Positions 22,541 to 33,785 of a DNA stretch of 64,000 nt are shown piece after piece. The DNA lies in the NCBI GenBank assembly GCA_910591455.2, contig OU342809.1, forward strand, positions 13,037,815 to 13,101,814, read 5' to 3'. Below the pieces are notes generated by a model. That model saw only the letters and a program-made list of their open reading frames with translations, made no database searches and had not been told where the DNA came from. Positions within the stretch are counted from its first letter, which is position 1; every line of letters begins with the position of its first letter. The translations under genes and the position numbers were made by a program. Source of the DNA: Pholis gunnellus. Taxonomy: Eukaryota > Chordata > Actinopteri > Perciformes > Pholidae.

Positions 22541-23450
22541 CTGAAGCTAAAACCTTAAGTGGCATTTGAGCTACCTGCACTGTCAGTTCTGACACTCACA
22601 ACACTAACAAGGAGACCACCGGTAGAGAGTCAAACTCGATTATGCCTCCCTGGTGGATTTCCTTAATATAGCTTACCTACTGCCAGGCTTGTTTTTCTAA
22701 CAGTCAGGAAGCACATGCTTTCAACATTATGAGAGTTCTTCTGAAGCTATGTGGAGTAAAATGTACTGCTCTATCTAAAGAGTTTAAACTAAATATATTT
22801 GACCCATTAATTAATATAACAGATACAAGTAAAAACAATCTATATAAAACCCTACTGCACAATGAGATAGAAAATGTCACTTAATGCATTTTAAACTAAT
22901 TCAAAAGCTGTCAGCATCGCGTAGATGGTTAATATTGATAAAGGGAAGCTAATTATGCTGACATGTCTTAGTTGTTTATTGCCCGACTTTCTAAAGAAAC
23001 AGGCAAGAGGTGCAGGGTTGATCATTTAGGAGAAAGTTAGGTATTACGTTTCAGTCAAGAGAAGAAGCTGTTAAGCAGTAAATACATGTTATTACATTTC
23101 TAATTATTATTTTTGTGTAGTGTAATTCTGGTTGATGTGTTATTCATTATGAGGCACAGTGGTGTTCTCATGCTACATAGTCCTGCACAGCTTTAATTCA
23201 TTTTAAGTCATTGCCATCTCTGCCCTGTTATAAACAAAACTGGATATAAAGTATATTAATGGTAAAATATGGTGTGCTGATTCACTGCGGAGTAAAAAAG
23301 TCAAATTAAAAAAAAAGAAATCAATTCCACTTCAAAAAGCATTGTAATTTCTCAAAGATGTATTTTGTGTGCTACTCTCTTACAAGCCAGAATAACAGTC
23401 ACACTTCATCAAAACAATAATTCTGCATTAATTCAAGGCTGTCTTTAGTT
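22541..23450. other. AT-rich stretch, nothing recognised
   Basis: AT-rich, with ATTAATTAATATAAC near 22806 and a poly-A run near 23308. No gene or known repeat. Confidence 0.5.
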
Positions 23451-23459
23451 CACAAACCA

Positions 23460-24120
23460 GAAGCCCTTAGTTTACGCTGAATTATTTGGAAACGTATCTA
23501 ATCAGCAAAAAAAGCATCAAGTTCCACTGAAAGGTTACAACTTTAAACAAAACTGTATGGAAAAGTAGTCTGACTTCCACGGCTGCTGCAAACAGAATTG
23601 TGCTTGATAAGTTGCAGGCTCTCACAACCTGGACCTGTGATCTTTACAGTGATACCCTCAAGTTCATAGCAACAAATACACTCAATCACTCAGGGAGATC
23701 CTAAGTCTCTCTGTTGGCCAATTACTGTTTTCAAAAAGCCTAGGGCACCCGGGAAACTTTGACTCCTGGAAATAAAGAGCAATCTGAGAGAGAAACATTG
23801 CAGCTATTAAAATCTTTATAATTCTGTAAATCACAAGTGATTTGTTTTGCCCCGTGGCTTGTTCTGATACATCCTTGCTGCTATTGCAAAGGGCACAGGG
23901 TGACTGCAATTGAGGAGAGCAAGCTTATTTTTACAACTAAGCTTGGAAAAAAGAGATGCCTTTTTTATTCTTCTGTTTGAGTGCAGAAGGCAAAGATCTC
24001 CTCTGTGTCATAATTGCCTGAAGTTAGAGAGTAAAGGCTCTGGACTCCTGATGTTAGTGTGGGCCTTTCATCAGGGGGGTTTGGAGTCAGAGCTGCTTTA
24101 AAAGATCAGGCCCTCTGGAG
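23460..24120. promoter_or_regulatory. Candidate conserved non-coding block
   Basis: Patches near 23460-23560 and 23660-24110 are balanced and complex, with ATCTAATCAGC, TTGGCCAATTACTG and CTGCAATTGAGG. Short frames on opposite strands meet at 23909/23910 and have no family signature. Confidence 0.28.
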
Positions 24121-24480
24121 GATCAGACTCTTTTTTATTTATGTAATAAAAGCATTTTAAAATCACCTATCTGCTGTTGCATTACATTTTTCCCTGGCTG
24201 ATGTCATTGTTAAAGATTTACATTTCCAAAATTATTTCATTTTTTTTTATCTTCAATACTAAGTATGCTATACTGATTAATTTTGAGGATGGATTCCGAA
24301 ATTAGCATGCTTATTCAAATAAAGTGGAAGCCAAAAGTGGTAGAGAGGATCATGCAATTATGAGTAAAATCACTCCAATTAAACACTGGCATGTTAACTT
24401 TTAGAGAGCACACACTCCACATAATATAATTACAAATTGGGATGAAAAATGGCAAAGAAAACACTAACATTATAGAATGA
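24121..24480. other. AT-rich stretch, nothing recognised
   Basis: AT-rich with a T-run near 24240. No gene, repeat or clear motif cluster. Confidence 0.5.
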
Positions 24481-24484
24481 AGCA

Positions 24485-24995
24485 TTTACAGATGATGGAT
24501 TCTCAAAAAGCTCCTCCGGTGCTCAGGGTTAAGAACGGCACTCTTCTGCTGCCGCAACGCTCTCCCTCCCAACCGCACCGCTCCCCATTCAGCAGCGCAA
24601 GGCCCTCTGGTACTAGACAAGAGCCCTGACTGAGGAGGCTCTGATACTTCAGCCTCTGATCACCAGAGTATCCTTATACCGCCAAGTTGATGGACGAATG
24701 GGTCACAGAAGGGATGTCCAAACCATAAATCAGACTACAGGGGTGACAGCACACAAAATAGGTGAATTGTCCTTGGGTTCGCGATGCTGGCGGCATCCCT
24801 TGTGTCCCAGAGTCACACCACCCTTTTTATTATTTGGGAGCGAGTCAAACGGATGCCCCACAAGCCATTCGGCCCTCCCCCTTGTGTGTTTCCCCTAGTC
24901 TTAGAGCCTGGACCCTGCTATGAACTGTTTCCAGAGTCAGTTACTGGTGTAATTGAAAGTGCTTTGTCATCGCTTTCAGCCAAACACTGATGGAT
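24485..24995. promoter_or_regulatory. Candidate conserved GC-balanced block
   Basis: About 500 bp of complex sequence. It starts with a CpG-containing patch (24520-24610) and continues through overlapping plus frames in two registers (24698-24898 and 24784-24990), which argues against either being coding. Function is inferred only from composition. Confidence 0.3.
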
Positions 24996-24999
24996 GTGA

Positions 25000-25590
25000 A
25001 GTTGAATGAGGTTTGGGTTTTAGTTATACGAGTGAGCCTGTGTGAGATTTATCACCAGAGGCTTAAGAGGCTACAAGGGACCATTAAAGCACCACCGCCG
25101 TCTACATCACAGTGAACTGTTCATTATTATTCATTAAAACAGAATGCCTTTAATATGTCTAGTTCCCCACCATGTGAAAAAAAAAAATGTACATACATGT
25201 TTTTGATGACTGTTGGAAAAACTGCTCTGTTGCCCAGTTTTTACAGTCTGGTGCAATTAAACTTGGATTTTAAAAAGTGTATTCAACACATAAAAAAGTA
25301 AGCTGGCCTATGAATTCATAAGAAAAGAGTAAATAGTTCAGCACATTTAAAAGTTTCAGCAAAATCGAAAGCTCCAGAAAGCCTCTTTTTATACCTTCAT
25401 GTGGATTGTATTAATCTTTGTCCTTTACAGCTTTGCACTTTCAAAACTCACTATAGTGAACTGAATAATACAGATTCTCTTAATTTGAGGTCCGTTATGT
25501 TAAACATATACCCTTAATGTATATATAATTCAAACCCACCAGTGGTTACATCTTTTTATAATTAGGGTGGTCTATTGAAACCTATGAAAC
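25000..25590. other. AT-rich stretch, nothing recognised
   Basis: AT-rich with an A10 run near 25178. No gene or known repeat. Confidence 0.5.
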
Positions 25591-25594
25591 CATT

Positions 25595-25990
25595 TAATTT
25601 CAATTCTGAATCGACATCCACATGCAAAGCGTGGGAGGTGTGCTAGTTCTCATTGTCTCCCACTTATTATAGGCTGCCCTCAGCTGCCTGGGCCGTGAGG
25701 GCCTGGATCCTGGCTCACGTCCAGCTCGGCTCTGATCTGGGCCTCTTTGTGATTTGAGGAGTATAGAGCTTTGCTGGGCTGCTGTCCTAGAGCCATGTTG
25801 GAATGCAAGAGCAGTGGTGGAGGTGCAGAGGGAAGTGACCTCACTGTGTGATGCGAGCAAGAGTACGGGGTAAGAGTTACACACTGAGGTTGGTTGGATT
25901 ATAAATAAAGTAGCGTGCGGTTTCTGTGCTGCAGCCGGGAAATAGGAAAAGGTGAATGCCAGTGCTCACAGCGCAGCTGTAAATGGTGCC
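25595..25990. promoter_or_regulatory. Candidate conserved GC-balanced block
   Basis: GC rises sharply at 25660-25830. It includes GGGAGGTGTGCTAG, a T-box-like core, and CCCACTTATTATAGG. The 94-residue minus frame (25600-25884) has no family signature and opens on a non-ATG start. Confidence 0.3.
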
Positions 25991-26940
25991 CTGTACTAAC
26001 ACTGGTTCAAGGCTGCCACGATAGCACAAATAAAGCAGATTCAACAAAAGAAAAAAATCCCAATTTCTGCATTTCTCAACATTTTTGCTGTTCCATTCTG
26101 TATTTGTGAGTTTTCTAAATATTCCATTGTCAGATTAATGATTGCTATTATCAATTTCTACCATCTCATTAAATAATGTTCCATATTTCTGGGGTTAGTT
26201 GAGTCATGAGCGAAAGGAAGTACATGCTTGATTTTCTTTTGTTTGTGTCGGTTTCTTTATTAGATTTAGAAAAAACACATTTAAAAAAAAGAACTAATAA
26301 AAAAACAGATACATATTTTAATATATATGTATCCAGCTGTAATATTAGTCTTTACTTCAAACACAAATAAACAATATTTTTGGCAGCTTCTTCTGATGAA
26401 ATTTGTGAATGTTCTGACATTGTACAAGAGTCAACCATGTGGATTGCTGACTGCGTGTTGAGGGATACTTGTGACTGACCTGTGATGCTTGTGTGCGTGC
26501 CGGTCATCTTGTGGTACAGAGGAGGTGCAGCAGGAACAAAAGATCAAGACTCTGCCACAGGCACAAACACCTGGGAGGAGAGACAAAGGCAACTTCACTT
26601 GAACAGGAAACACAGTGTCCAGGATAAACAGTGCTCACCAAGGTGCATCAACAGTGTGAAACTTAATATGACTTCCAGGACATCCGCCTGGAAGAATAAA
26701 AATCCATGGGACCACAGTGTTACTGCTCCTATAGGTCAGCAGTTGATCAGCACCAGCCTATTTGTTTATTTATTTTAGTTTCAGTAAAATACAGCGCAGG
26801 CGTAACATTTTATTGCTCACAGACTAAATTGACTCCCACATCTTCAATGTAGATGGCATTTTATACATTTCATAATTCTAAGTGTGGATGAATCTTTTAA
26901 GAGAAAAAAAAATAGATATGCTGTTGCTTATGGGAAAATT
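25991..26940. other. Mixed stretch, nothing recognised
   Basis: AT-rich in the first and last thirds, balanced around 26460-26740. Short frames without signature. No known repeat. Confidence 0.42.
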
Positions 26941-27260
26941 AGCATGGTAAATGATCATTAACTCGCAGATGGTTGGGTATGGGGCATCGCTGTGGCTCCT
27001 TACAAACAATTGATTAACTTGTAAATTCCCATTGCCCAGCTGTTATTCAGGCTGTTTACCATAAATAAAAGAGAGGGACTAGAGAAAGGATCCAGATGCT
27101 TTGAGTGCTGCAGAAAGGCAATCTGTCATTGTTCTCAACTAACACTGATGGATGCTGCTTTGAATGGGGATTGGTTTTAGTTAACCATGACAAAGTGAGG
27201 GATGACACGCCATTGGTCACAAAGGTCTGGTCCAGCAACGCCTTAGCAGTTGCTTTTTTC
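26941..27260. other. Weakly balanced patch
   Basis: Contains AACAATTGATTAACTTG and a balanced right half. A short minus frame has no signature. Too little to call an element. Confidence 0.3.
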
Positions 27261-27985
27261 AGCTGCCAATAAAGGGAAGAAGTTGTCGGGGCAGGCTTTC
27301 AGGTTTGTTTGTTTTGCTGTGTGTTCCTGTTGAAGTTGAGAAATGGGAAAATGAACAAAACTTCCATAAAGACCTTCCCAAGGTGGCAGCCAGTATTATT
27401 TAAGCATAATATACTTCCGTTCCACTCTCAAACAAGACTCATTTTTGAACATGTATACTACTTGGAAAAGAGTATGATTCCACTGGGGTCACCATGGCTC
27501 ACATTGGACTAATGAGAAATCCTCTTTACAAGCTTACTTGATGCTTCAGTCAAAGTTGTTGTGTATAGCTCATTCCACAGGAACAGTGCCGATTGCTTTA
27601 TCCAAGAATTACTGAAAATATTCCAATCCAACTACAGTGTGTACATGAACTAGGAAAACCGTTTAGTAATTTGCTAAATTACTTAGCTATACAAGTAGTG
27701 ACCAATGTGTTCATGTAATGAACGACCTACCGTGGCAGAAAACCAAACCAAAAGTTTTGACATCAGGTTAAAACATTAAATGCAGAGTCAGACATCAAAG
27801 TTTGGTTACACAGCATGATATAAAAAAATGTAACGGCATGATGCATTTTGGGGATATTGCGGTCAGTGAACAGGAGCATGGGAAGAAAAATCCAGACTCA
27901 ACCAGACTTCAGTGTGGTGTCAGATTCGGAATGGTCCAGTAAACCCTGCTTCTCTTTGACCCAAAAATAACTAAGGGTGATGTAA
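27261..27985. other. AT-rich stretch, nothing recognised
   Basis: No gene or recognised repeat; one TCF/LEF-like ATCAAAG core near 27796. Confidence 0.45.
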
Positions 27986-27997
27986 AATGCATTTCAG

Positions 27998-28114
27998 CTG
28001 CAGAAGATCACATCCATGCTCTCAGCAAACGATGACATCAGAGATCTGGAAGGAACAAAACAAGCCTTTCTGTGGACTGGAGACTTCATGCTGCAGACCC
28101 CAGAAGAGAGCTAG
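27998..28114 (+). other. Exon-like interval (unsupported)
   Basis: A TTTCAG acceptor-like signal ends at 27997, and the frame that follows stays open for 38 codons to a TAG at 28112-28114. The peptide begins LQKITSML and ends LQTPEES, and looks protein-like in composition. I do not recognise the family. Other plus frames and a minus frame are also open here and the pyrimidine tract is weak, so chance is the leading explanation. Confidence 0.12.
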
Positions 28115-28374
28115 TTTCCCAGATGTGTCTGAGGGGGATCTACAGAGTACCACTGAGGGACAGTTTAAGTCAAGACTTCTGCAAAACTCATCACTCATTG
28201 TCAAATATGGTTGAGGTGAAAATCCACCCTCAAACATCCACCCCTTTCATCTTCCATCATTGAACGTTTACTTTTCCGCACATAAGACAGCTATCCCATG
28301 AGCTTACAAAAAGAGAGGCACGATTCCAAGATTTCAGGGTTCTTGTTAAAACCAGTCAAAAGGAGTCCCCTCCT

Positions 28375-28382
28375 CACACACA

Positions 28383-28414
<32 letters not shown>
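28375..28414. repeat. (CA)n microsatellite
   Basis: Forty bases of CA with a single T interruption at 28389. Confidence 0.97.
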
Positions 28415-28415
<1 letters not shown>

Positions 28416-29020
28416 CCATCCTCGAATAGTCAGATACGATTATACAGATGCTCTTCGGAAGAAGGTCTCAAACCAATAAAGATATAAAATTCAAGATTTT
28501 TATAAATGTGAACTCAGAGCAAACAACTTCCAAAGCAGTGCCTCAAAGAATGAGCCTTTCACATAGTACACAGTAGAGTTGAGGAAATGCTCCGATTAAT
28601 CCCACTGAATAAACAATTATAAAACCAAATAGAAAATATGAAAACTGCATTGTTTAAAAATTCATGTTTTTAATGAATTAAAAGGGCTACGACCCGCAAA
28701 CACCATCACAACTCAACTATTGTCCCGTTCAACCTGCACAAACATCAGCAACATCGTTCCATTTGCATTCAATAACGCATCAACAATCTGTTATGACTGC
28801 AGTTTAATGTAATGACTGTTGCTGCACCAAATACAAGTCCTATAATCATTGTATAATCACCCACTGTAACGCATATACGATACAGAAATCACCAAAAGGC
28901 ACAGGCCGGCTCAGTGTAGGCCAATATCCATCTCTCTCACACATTCTATGTTGTGTCATTGGAGAACCTCCTTCTTTACAAGCATCAGTCGCCTCTTACT
29001 ATTCACTCAGTCAGCCAGGG
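28416..29020. other. AT-rich stretch, nothing recognised
   Basis: No gene, repeat or strong motif cluster. An AATAAA-like AATAAACAATT occurs near 28607 without any transcript evidence. Confidence 0.45.
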
Positions 29021-29022
29021 AT

Positions 29023-29025
29023 CCA

Positions 29026-29056
<31 letters not shown>
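29023..29056. repeat. (CATA)n microsatellite
   Basis: About eight CATA units in tandem. They create the Tyr-Ile-His frame on the plus strand. Confidence 0.97.
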
Positions 29057-29057
<1 letters not shown>

Positions 29058-29166
29058 AATGTATTTATATGCATCTTTACACTCAGAGCATTCAGTTGCA
29101 CACCCAGTAGCCCTAATATCACCTTTTTCCAAAACACAAAGCAAACATCCATTTTTTTTGTTATCA

Positions 29167-29179
29167 GTTGCCTAGCAAC
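29167..29179. promoter_or_regulatory. Consensus RFX X-box
   Basis: GTTGCCTAGCAAC matches the RFX-family X-box: two half-sites GTTGC and GCAAC in inverted arrangement. RFX factors control ciliary and some neuronal genes. A SOX-like ACAAAG follows at about 29184. Nothing else nearby identifies a promoter, so this may be an enhancer site or a chance match. Confidence 0.4.
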
Positions 29180-29560
29180 ACAAACAAAGTAACTCAGAAA
29201 TGTCACAGCTACATCCCGAATCTCATGATGCAATCAGATTTCTATACATAGCTCCCAAGAGACACACATACAGCATTAACCTGGAGATAAACTCCCTTCT
29301 TCTGAGAAGATAAACTATTTCACACAGCAAAGACCATTTAATGAATGATTGTTGTTAAGACCGTCGGATAGGAATGACATTGATAAAAAAAAATGCTATC
29401 ACATGAGAGCAACTGAGTGATCAGGTTTACACGTTTGCTTCCTGTAAAGCTCAAAACAGCATTGTGCAATGTCTGGAAAAACACCCTTCTGAGTGTTCTC
29501 CATTTGGTAAATGTCTGAGGCAAACTGCTCAATAGGAAACAATGCATTAGGAATAATGTA
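29180..29560. other. Mixed stretch, nothing recognised
   Basis: Short minus frames overlap the SINE edge and have no signature. No other feature. Confidence 0.4.
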
Positions 29561-29563
29561 CTG

Positions 29564-29752
29564 TGGGGCGACTGTGGCGGAGTGGATCGGCGGTTCGATC
29601 CCCGGCTCAGGCTCCACTAGTCGAATGTCGATGTGTCCTTGAGCAAGACACTTAACCCCCAAATTGCTCCCATAGCTGTGCCGGCGTAGAACTGTGATAG
29701 AATCTGAATTGTAGGTCGATAAAAGCGTCTGCTAAATGACTGTAATGTAATA
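29564..29752 (+). mobile_element. tRNA-derived SINE with shortened A-B box spacing
   Basis: A clear teleost SINE. It has a box A match TGGCGGAGTGG at 29575-29585, a box B match GGTTCGATCCC at 29592-29602, the common block GTGTCCTTGAGCAAGACACT, and the shared LINE-type tail ATAAAAGCGTCTGCTAAATG ending in a GTAATGTAAT repeat. Boxes A and B of the RNA polymerase III promoter are only 6 bp apart, so the tRNA-like middle is deleted. It no longer resembles a tRNA and should not be called one. Confidence 0.88.
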
Positions 29753-29754
29753 TA

Positions 29755-30480
29755 TGATGTACATCAAGTTAAATCTTGATATTCATTGGCTACACACACT
29801 TTAAATAACTTATTGTGTGCAAGAGTGAAGTGAAGTTCCACTAACAAACTTACTATAGCAAAGTATACAGGGGTTACTCGAGATTTTAATACTGATATTT
29901 TGCCATTTGATAGATATTTCAGATTCATTTTTTATTTATTTAATTTCTCAGAAATTATACAGCAAATTATATACAGTATATATACAAATTAGGCATTAGT
30001 CCTTATGCTTCTGAATAATGCAAAGCCAAATATGTTCATTGGACCATAGGCAGAGAGTTAATGTCAAGTCATTATTTATATAGCATAGATCACAAATCAC
30101 ACATTTGCCTCATACAATCTACACCACATACGACACCCTCCATCCTTAAGAGTCTTGATTCGGATGAGGAAAAAGCCTTACGATGTTTCACTTTGGGCGG
30201 GTCATTTGCAGTTGCCTTTGCCAGAATGGTTTCGTATGGGAGAGTCGGTGATAAGCAACGATGGAGTAAATACAGACCAAATACTTTGCTAAAACACCTC
30301 ATAATGCAGGGATCTATAAAGTTAGGCGATGATTCTCAGTGGGTTTAGCAATAGCAACCCGTTCATATTACATGTAGAGTTATAAGAGAGTAATATAAAG
30401 ATATTTGAGCTTCACTTTGTTTGGAAAACACAAACAACAAATAGGAACGCTGGCTACCAAAATACAAGCTGATTTACTGA
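29755..30480. other. Mixed stretch, nothing recognised
   Basis: AT-rich first half. The part from about 30090 to 30345 is balanced and carries a 95-residue plus frame without family signature and a minus frame over the same bases. I see no splice or initiation support. Confidence 0.4.
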
Positions 30481-30610
30481 AGACAGTCTCAATCAACAGA
30501 TCGAGAGAAAAGACGATAGAGTCATTAAAATCACCTTAAGAGTATGAATGTGCACTACAATCCGTGGACTACATGATACGGTATTTTGGGGACAATATGA
30601 TTTGGCATGA

Positions 30611-30798
30611 CATTTTGACCTGAACTTGGCGCTAGACAGAAGCTTACACAGTGTCCAAAATGAAAAGGTTCTTCTCTTATGAGGAGCCAAAGATTGTCCA
30701 AAAAACAATGAAATTTACTGATTTATGACTCAACATACCAAATTTCATGGCAATCCCACATGTTGTTGAGATATCTGCTCTGGACCACAGTGCTGGAT
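30611..30798 (+). mobile_element. Decayed dispersed teleost repeat
   Basis: The blocks TTTTGACCTGAACTTGGCGC and TAGACAG, then ACCAAATTTCATGGCAATCC, GTTGTTGAGATATCTGCTCT and GGACCACAGTGCTGG, follow the order of an abundant fish repeat whose core is AATTTCATGGCAATCC followed by a GTTGAGATAT block and GGACCA. I recall the repeat but not its family name. No coding capacity remains. Confidence 0.7.
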
Positions 30799-30799
30799 G

Positions 30800-31490
30800 G
30801 AACTTTAAACAGATAATATCCTGATATTTCTTCTGATGAGTATTTTGTAATGATGTTGTCATGTTTCATGTGCTGTCTACTGCACTTAAAAGGTCATTGT
30901 TATTGCATGTGTGTGATATCTTAGGGAAGAAAAACAATTTAATCATCTACTGAACAGCATCATCCATTTATGTCCACCTTAATTGTATCTTGTATTTATT
31001 TAAACATTACATATGTCACATTTCATAAACTATGTCTAATATATGAGAAAAGCAACACAAAAAACACAACATAACTCCTTATTGTGCCGACCTTTCCGGC
31101 TGTCACAGACTGGGCGTTTTAATTGTGGAGAACCAGTACGATTCCAGTCATGTGATTCCAGTCGAGTCATGTTCTTGTTGATGTTGCTTTTAGTTCTCTA
31201 ATGCGAGTCCATGCGGCCAGACTGCTCCCAGACTTGACCGCTGGCTGAAGCCAATTGTCTGAATTAGGCAGCAGAACACAAGACTCCCCACTTGGAAAAA
31301 GGAGGAGAAAACAGTGGAAGAGTTTTAGCAGTCAGCCCTCAGACAGGAAGACTCTAGAGGAAACACCAGAAAGCCATTAACTAACCACAGTATTATGGTG
31401 ATCTATTTGCTGGAATGGGCTACAGACAGCTAATGAACAAGCCTTACCCCCTCCCCCCTCCTTCTCAACCCACCACCCATCACACACGTA
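30800..31490. other. AT-rich then balanced stretch
   Basis: AT-rich to 31070. The part from 31090 to 31440 is balanced, with GCCAATTGTCTGAATTAGG near 31250. No gene and no recognised repeat. Confidence 0.35.
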
Positions 31491-31492
31491 TT

Positions 31493-31498
<6 letters not shown>

Positions 31499-31526
<28 letters not shown>
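31499..31526. repeat. (CA)n microsatellite
   Basis: Fourteen CA units, preceded by a C-rich, low-complexity stretch from 31448. Confidence 0.96.
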
Positions 31527-31834
31527 TGAAAAGCAACACACACCGATAAGCAATGCTGAAAGAGCTCTTGCTTGTACAAAACAGCGTGACAGATCAATGC
31601 CTGATTCCTAAATCAAGGGAAAAGGTTATTCTCTGTCTCACTGGGATTCCACTTACTATCCCCCTATATCTAAGACACTCCCATACCCATTTAAACCAAA
31701 CAAGTCCAACCCCCCCTCCCCCAAACAAAGCACCCACATCTCCTAATTAAGAGTGAGGCGGTGGGGCTTTTTGTGTCTGTGGCTATGCTTGCAATGTTAG
31801 TGTCTGGAGTGTGAAAACAGATCTGATGGACTAG

Positions 31835-32275
31835 TGCCCTCAGCTCTCCCTGATCAGGCTCCAGCAGGTATCCCCCATGATTGACAGCTCACAGGTCAGC
31901 CGCCCATCTCTCAGTCTGTTAGAGGGTGGGCGGTAAAGAGATTTGGATGCCTGGGACCCTGATTGCTTTATTGCTCGCCTGTCAGAACCATTGTACAGCT
32001 CTGTATTATTGGGGCTCGCCATCTCTCACTGTCTGGAAGGTGTCGCGTCTCAGCTCTGCATAAAGAATCACCACTCCATTCAAAATCCTCTTTCTTTTTG
32101 GCTGAAAGGAAGAAAGCACAGATTTTTCCACACAATCTTCTGTATTGGTTTGTCAGATAATGCAACACAAGTGTCTCCAGGGAATGGTTTGGATGGTGCT
32201 GCTTTACACTCAAACCTGAAGATTTGGTTTTCCCATTTGGCAATAATTTATCACAGAGATACCAACAATAGTCCG
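31835..32275. promoter_or_regulatory. Candidate conserved element with second perfect PBX-MEIS decamer
   Basis: Positions 31878-31887 read TGATTGACAG, the PBX with MEIS/PREP composite site, on the plus strand. A second MEIS half-site CTGTCA lies at 31979-31984. The block is balanced, complex and free of repeats. Frames of 111 and 132 residues are open on opposite strands over it and have no family signature, so both are probably spurious. Confidence 0.45.
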
Positions 32276-32279
32276 TAGC

Positions 32280-33240
32280 ATTATAGAAAATCACTCTGAT
32301 GTGCCTGATTATGTATCTAATCGTGTTGTTTTTTTTGCTAATGTGGTGACCACACCCCTGAAACATAAGATGGCAAACTTCAGTATTTAGCGTATTTTGA
32401 TGATTGCTTTTTACTTTACAAAATCACAAGCTTTCAATAGAAAGGATATGTTTGGCTTATAGTGGAGCTGAGACTGAGACCTAAAATGAGTTGTCGAAGC
32501 ACAATCAATGCATAACAATGCACACATTTCAACTGATGGTGACTTAAGCATTAAAACCTTGTTTGTGAAATAACACTGATATTTAAAGTCGCATATGCTT
32601 GATGTGGTTAGCAAAGTGAGAAGATGGTGTCCACTAGAGCAGACATTCAATTAAATTCTATTCAAATAGTCCATTGACAAGAAAATAACCAGGAACAGTT
32701 TTTATAATTGCTTAATAGTTAAACTTCAAACATTTCCAATGTAAGTATGAAGATCTTTTCCCTTTTTGATTATATTATTTTGAAAAATATTGGGTTATGG
32801 AATGTTGGTCGCAAAAAACGAGGAATCCAAATTTGTGAATTTGGGCTTTAGAAACTGGCAATGAGCATTTTTTATTTTTTTACAACTTTTAGACCAAACA
32901 TAGATGAATCAATAATGCAAATTATCAGTAGTTGTAGCCCAGGAAACACCAATTTATTTTGACCATTTCAGATGTTACTTTTTAACATTTCATTATGGGG
33001 AGCTATATTGTCTGTAATCAAAACAGGTGCAACATCTTTAAGTTTAACACATTTCTTAAAGAATGAAAATGATCCAAACTAAAGTGGTGAGTCGGAGCAT
33101 GTCCAAACAGCGTTTTCCTTGTATAATCACTTGCTCTGCAGCCAGATGAGTAACCAATCAGAGAATAACAAAATACAAAACTACAGTATAGTCTAATATC
33201 CCCGATATTGTCTTGAAATTAAAGGGTAAAACAGGCAATG
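32280..33240. other. AT-rich stretch, nothing recognised
   Basis: No gene, repeat or notable motif cluster. One minus frame near 32411-32650 has no signature. Confidence 0.5.
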
Positions 33241-33369
33241 TCAAGTGGGGTAATGTGAAAAGTATGTCTCTCTATAGTTCCTTCCCACTGGAACAAAGAG
33301 CCTCCTCAAAAGATACAATGGCCCAGTAAACAATGTCTCTACACAAATCCCTAGCTGATTATCTTTCTT

Positions 33370-33785
33370 GTTATTCCCCAAACCGAGATGACAGACTGGC
33401 AGGTTGTTGAAGGTCACCAGAGCAGTGGCTCCTGGTCCCCTGGAGCCCATGTGATGGCCGGGGCCACATCCCCAAGTGCTCTTGCTGCTCCAGGCCACAG
33501 CAGAGACAAGCCCACTGGGGTGCCACGTCGCCGTCTCCATGGAGCTGAGGTGACAGGCTGGCCACGGCACGGGCTCACACCTTTATGGTCAGCGACTCTG
33601 CGTCTCTGAGGAGACTTCCCTGCCTGAACAGAAGTTGTGATCGCTCCCCACTCCCACCCCAAAACCATTCACCCTCTCTTTTTGTTGTCTTCTTTACAGC
33701 TAGTACAAGCACAGCGCAGGACGGGCCCCCGCCCCCTAACAGTCCAACCCTCCTTGCCCTGGCAGTGGTACCCTTGTGAGGCCTC
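33370..33785. other. GC-rich island with shadow frames on both strands
   Basis: The most GC-rich 300 bp of this part of the window. Five frames on both strands are open over the same bases, none with a family signature or with splice sites at its ends. It may be regulatory, or an unrecognised exon; the sequence alone does not decide. Confidence 0.35.

Noticed and set aside
29564..29752. tRNA gene suggested by box A and box B
   Set aside because: The boxes are 6 bp apart, no cloverleaf can form, and the 3' part is a SINE tail.
31968..32366. 132-residue minus-strand frame
   Set aside because: A different frame of similar length is open on the plus strand, no domain is seen, and it overlaps a block better explained as regulatory.
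33241..33779. Cluster of frames in a GC-rich island
   Set aside because: Frames in several registers on both strands are expected where stop codons are depleted by GC content; none has a signature or splice sites.
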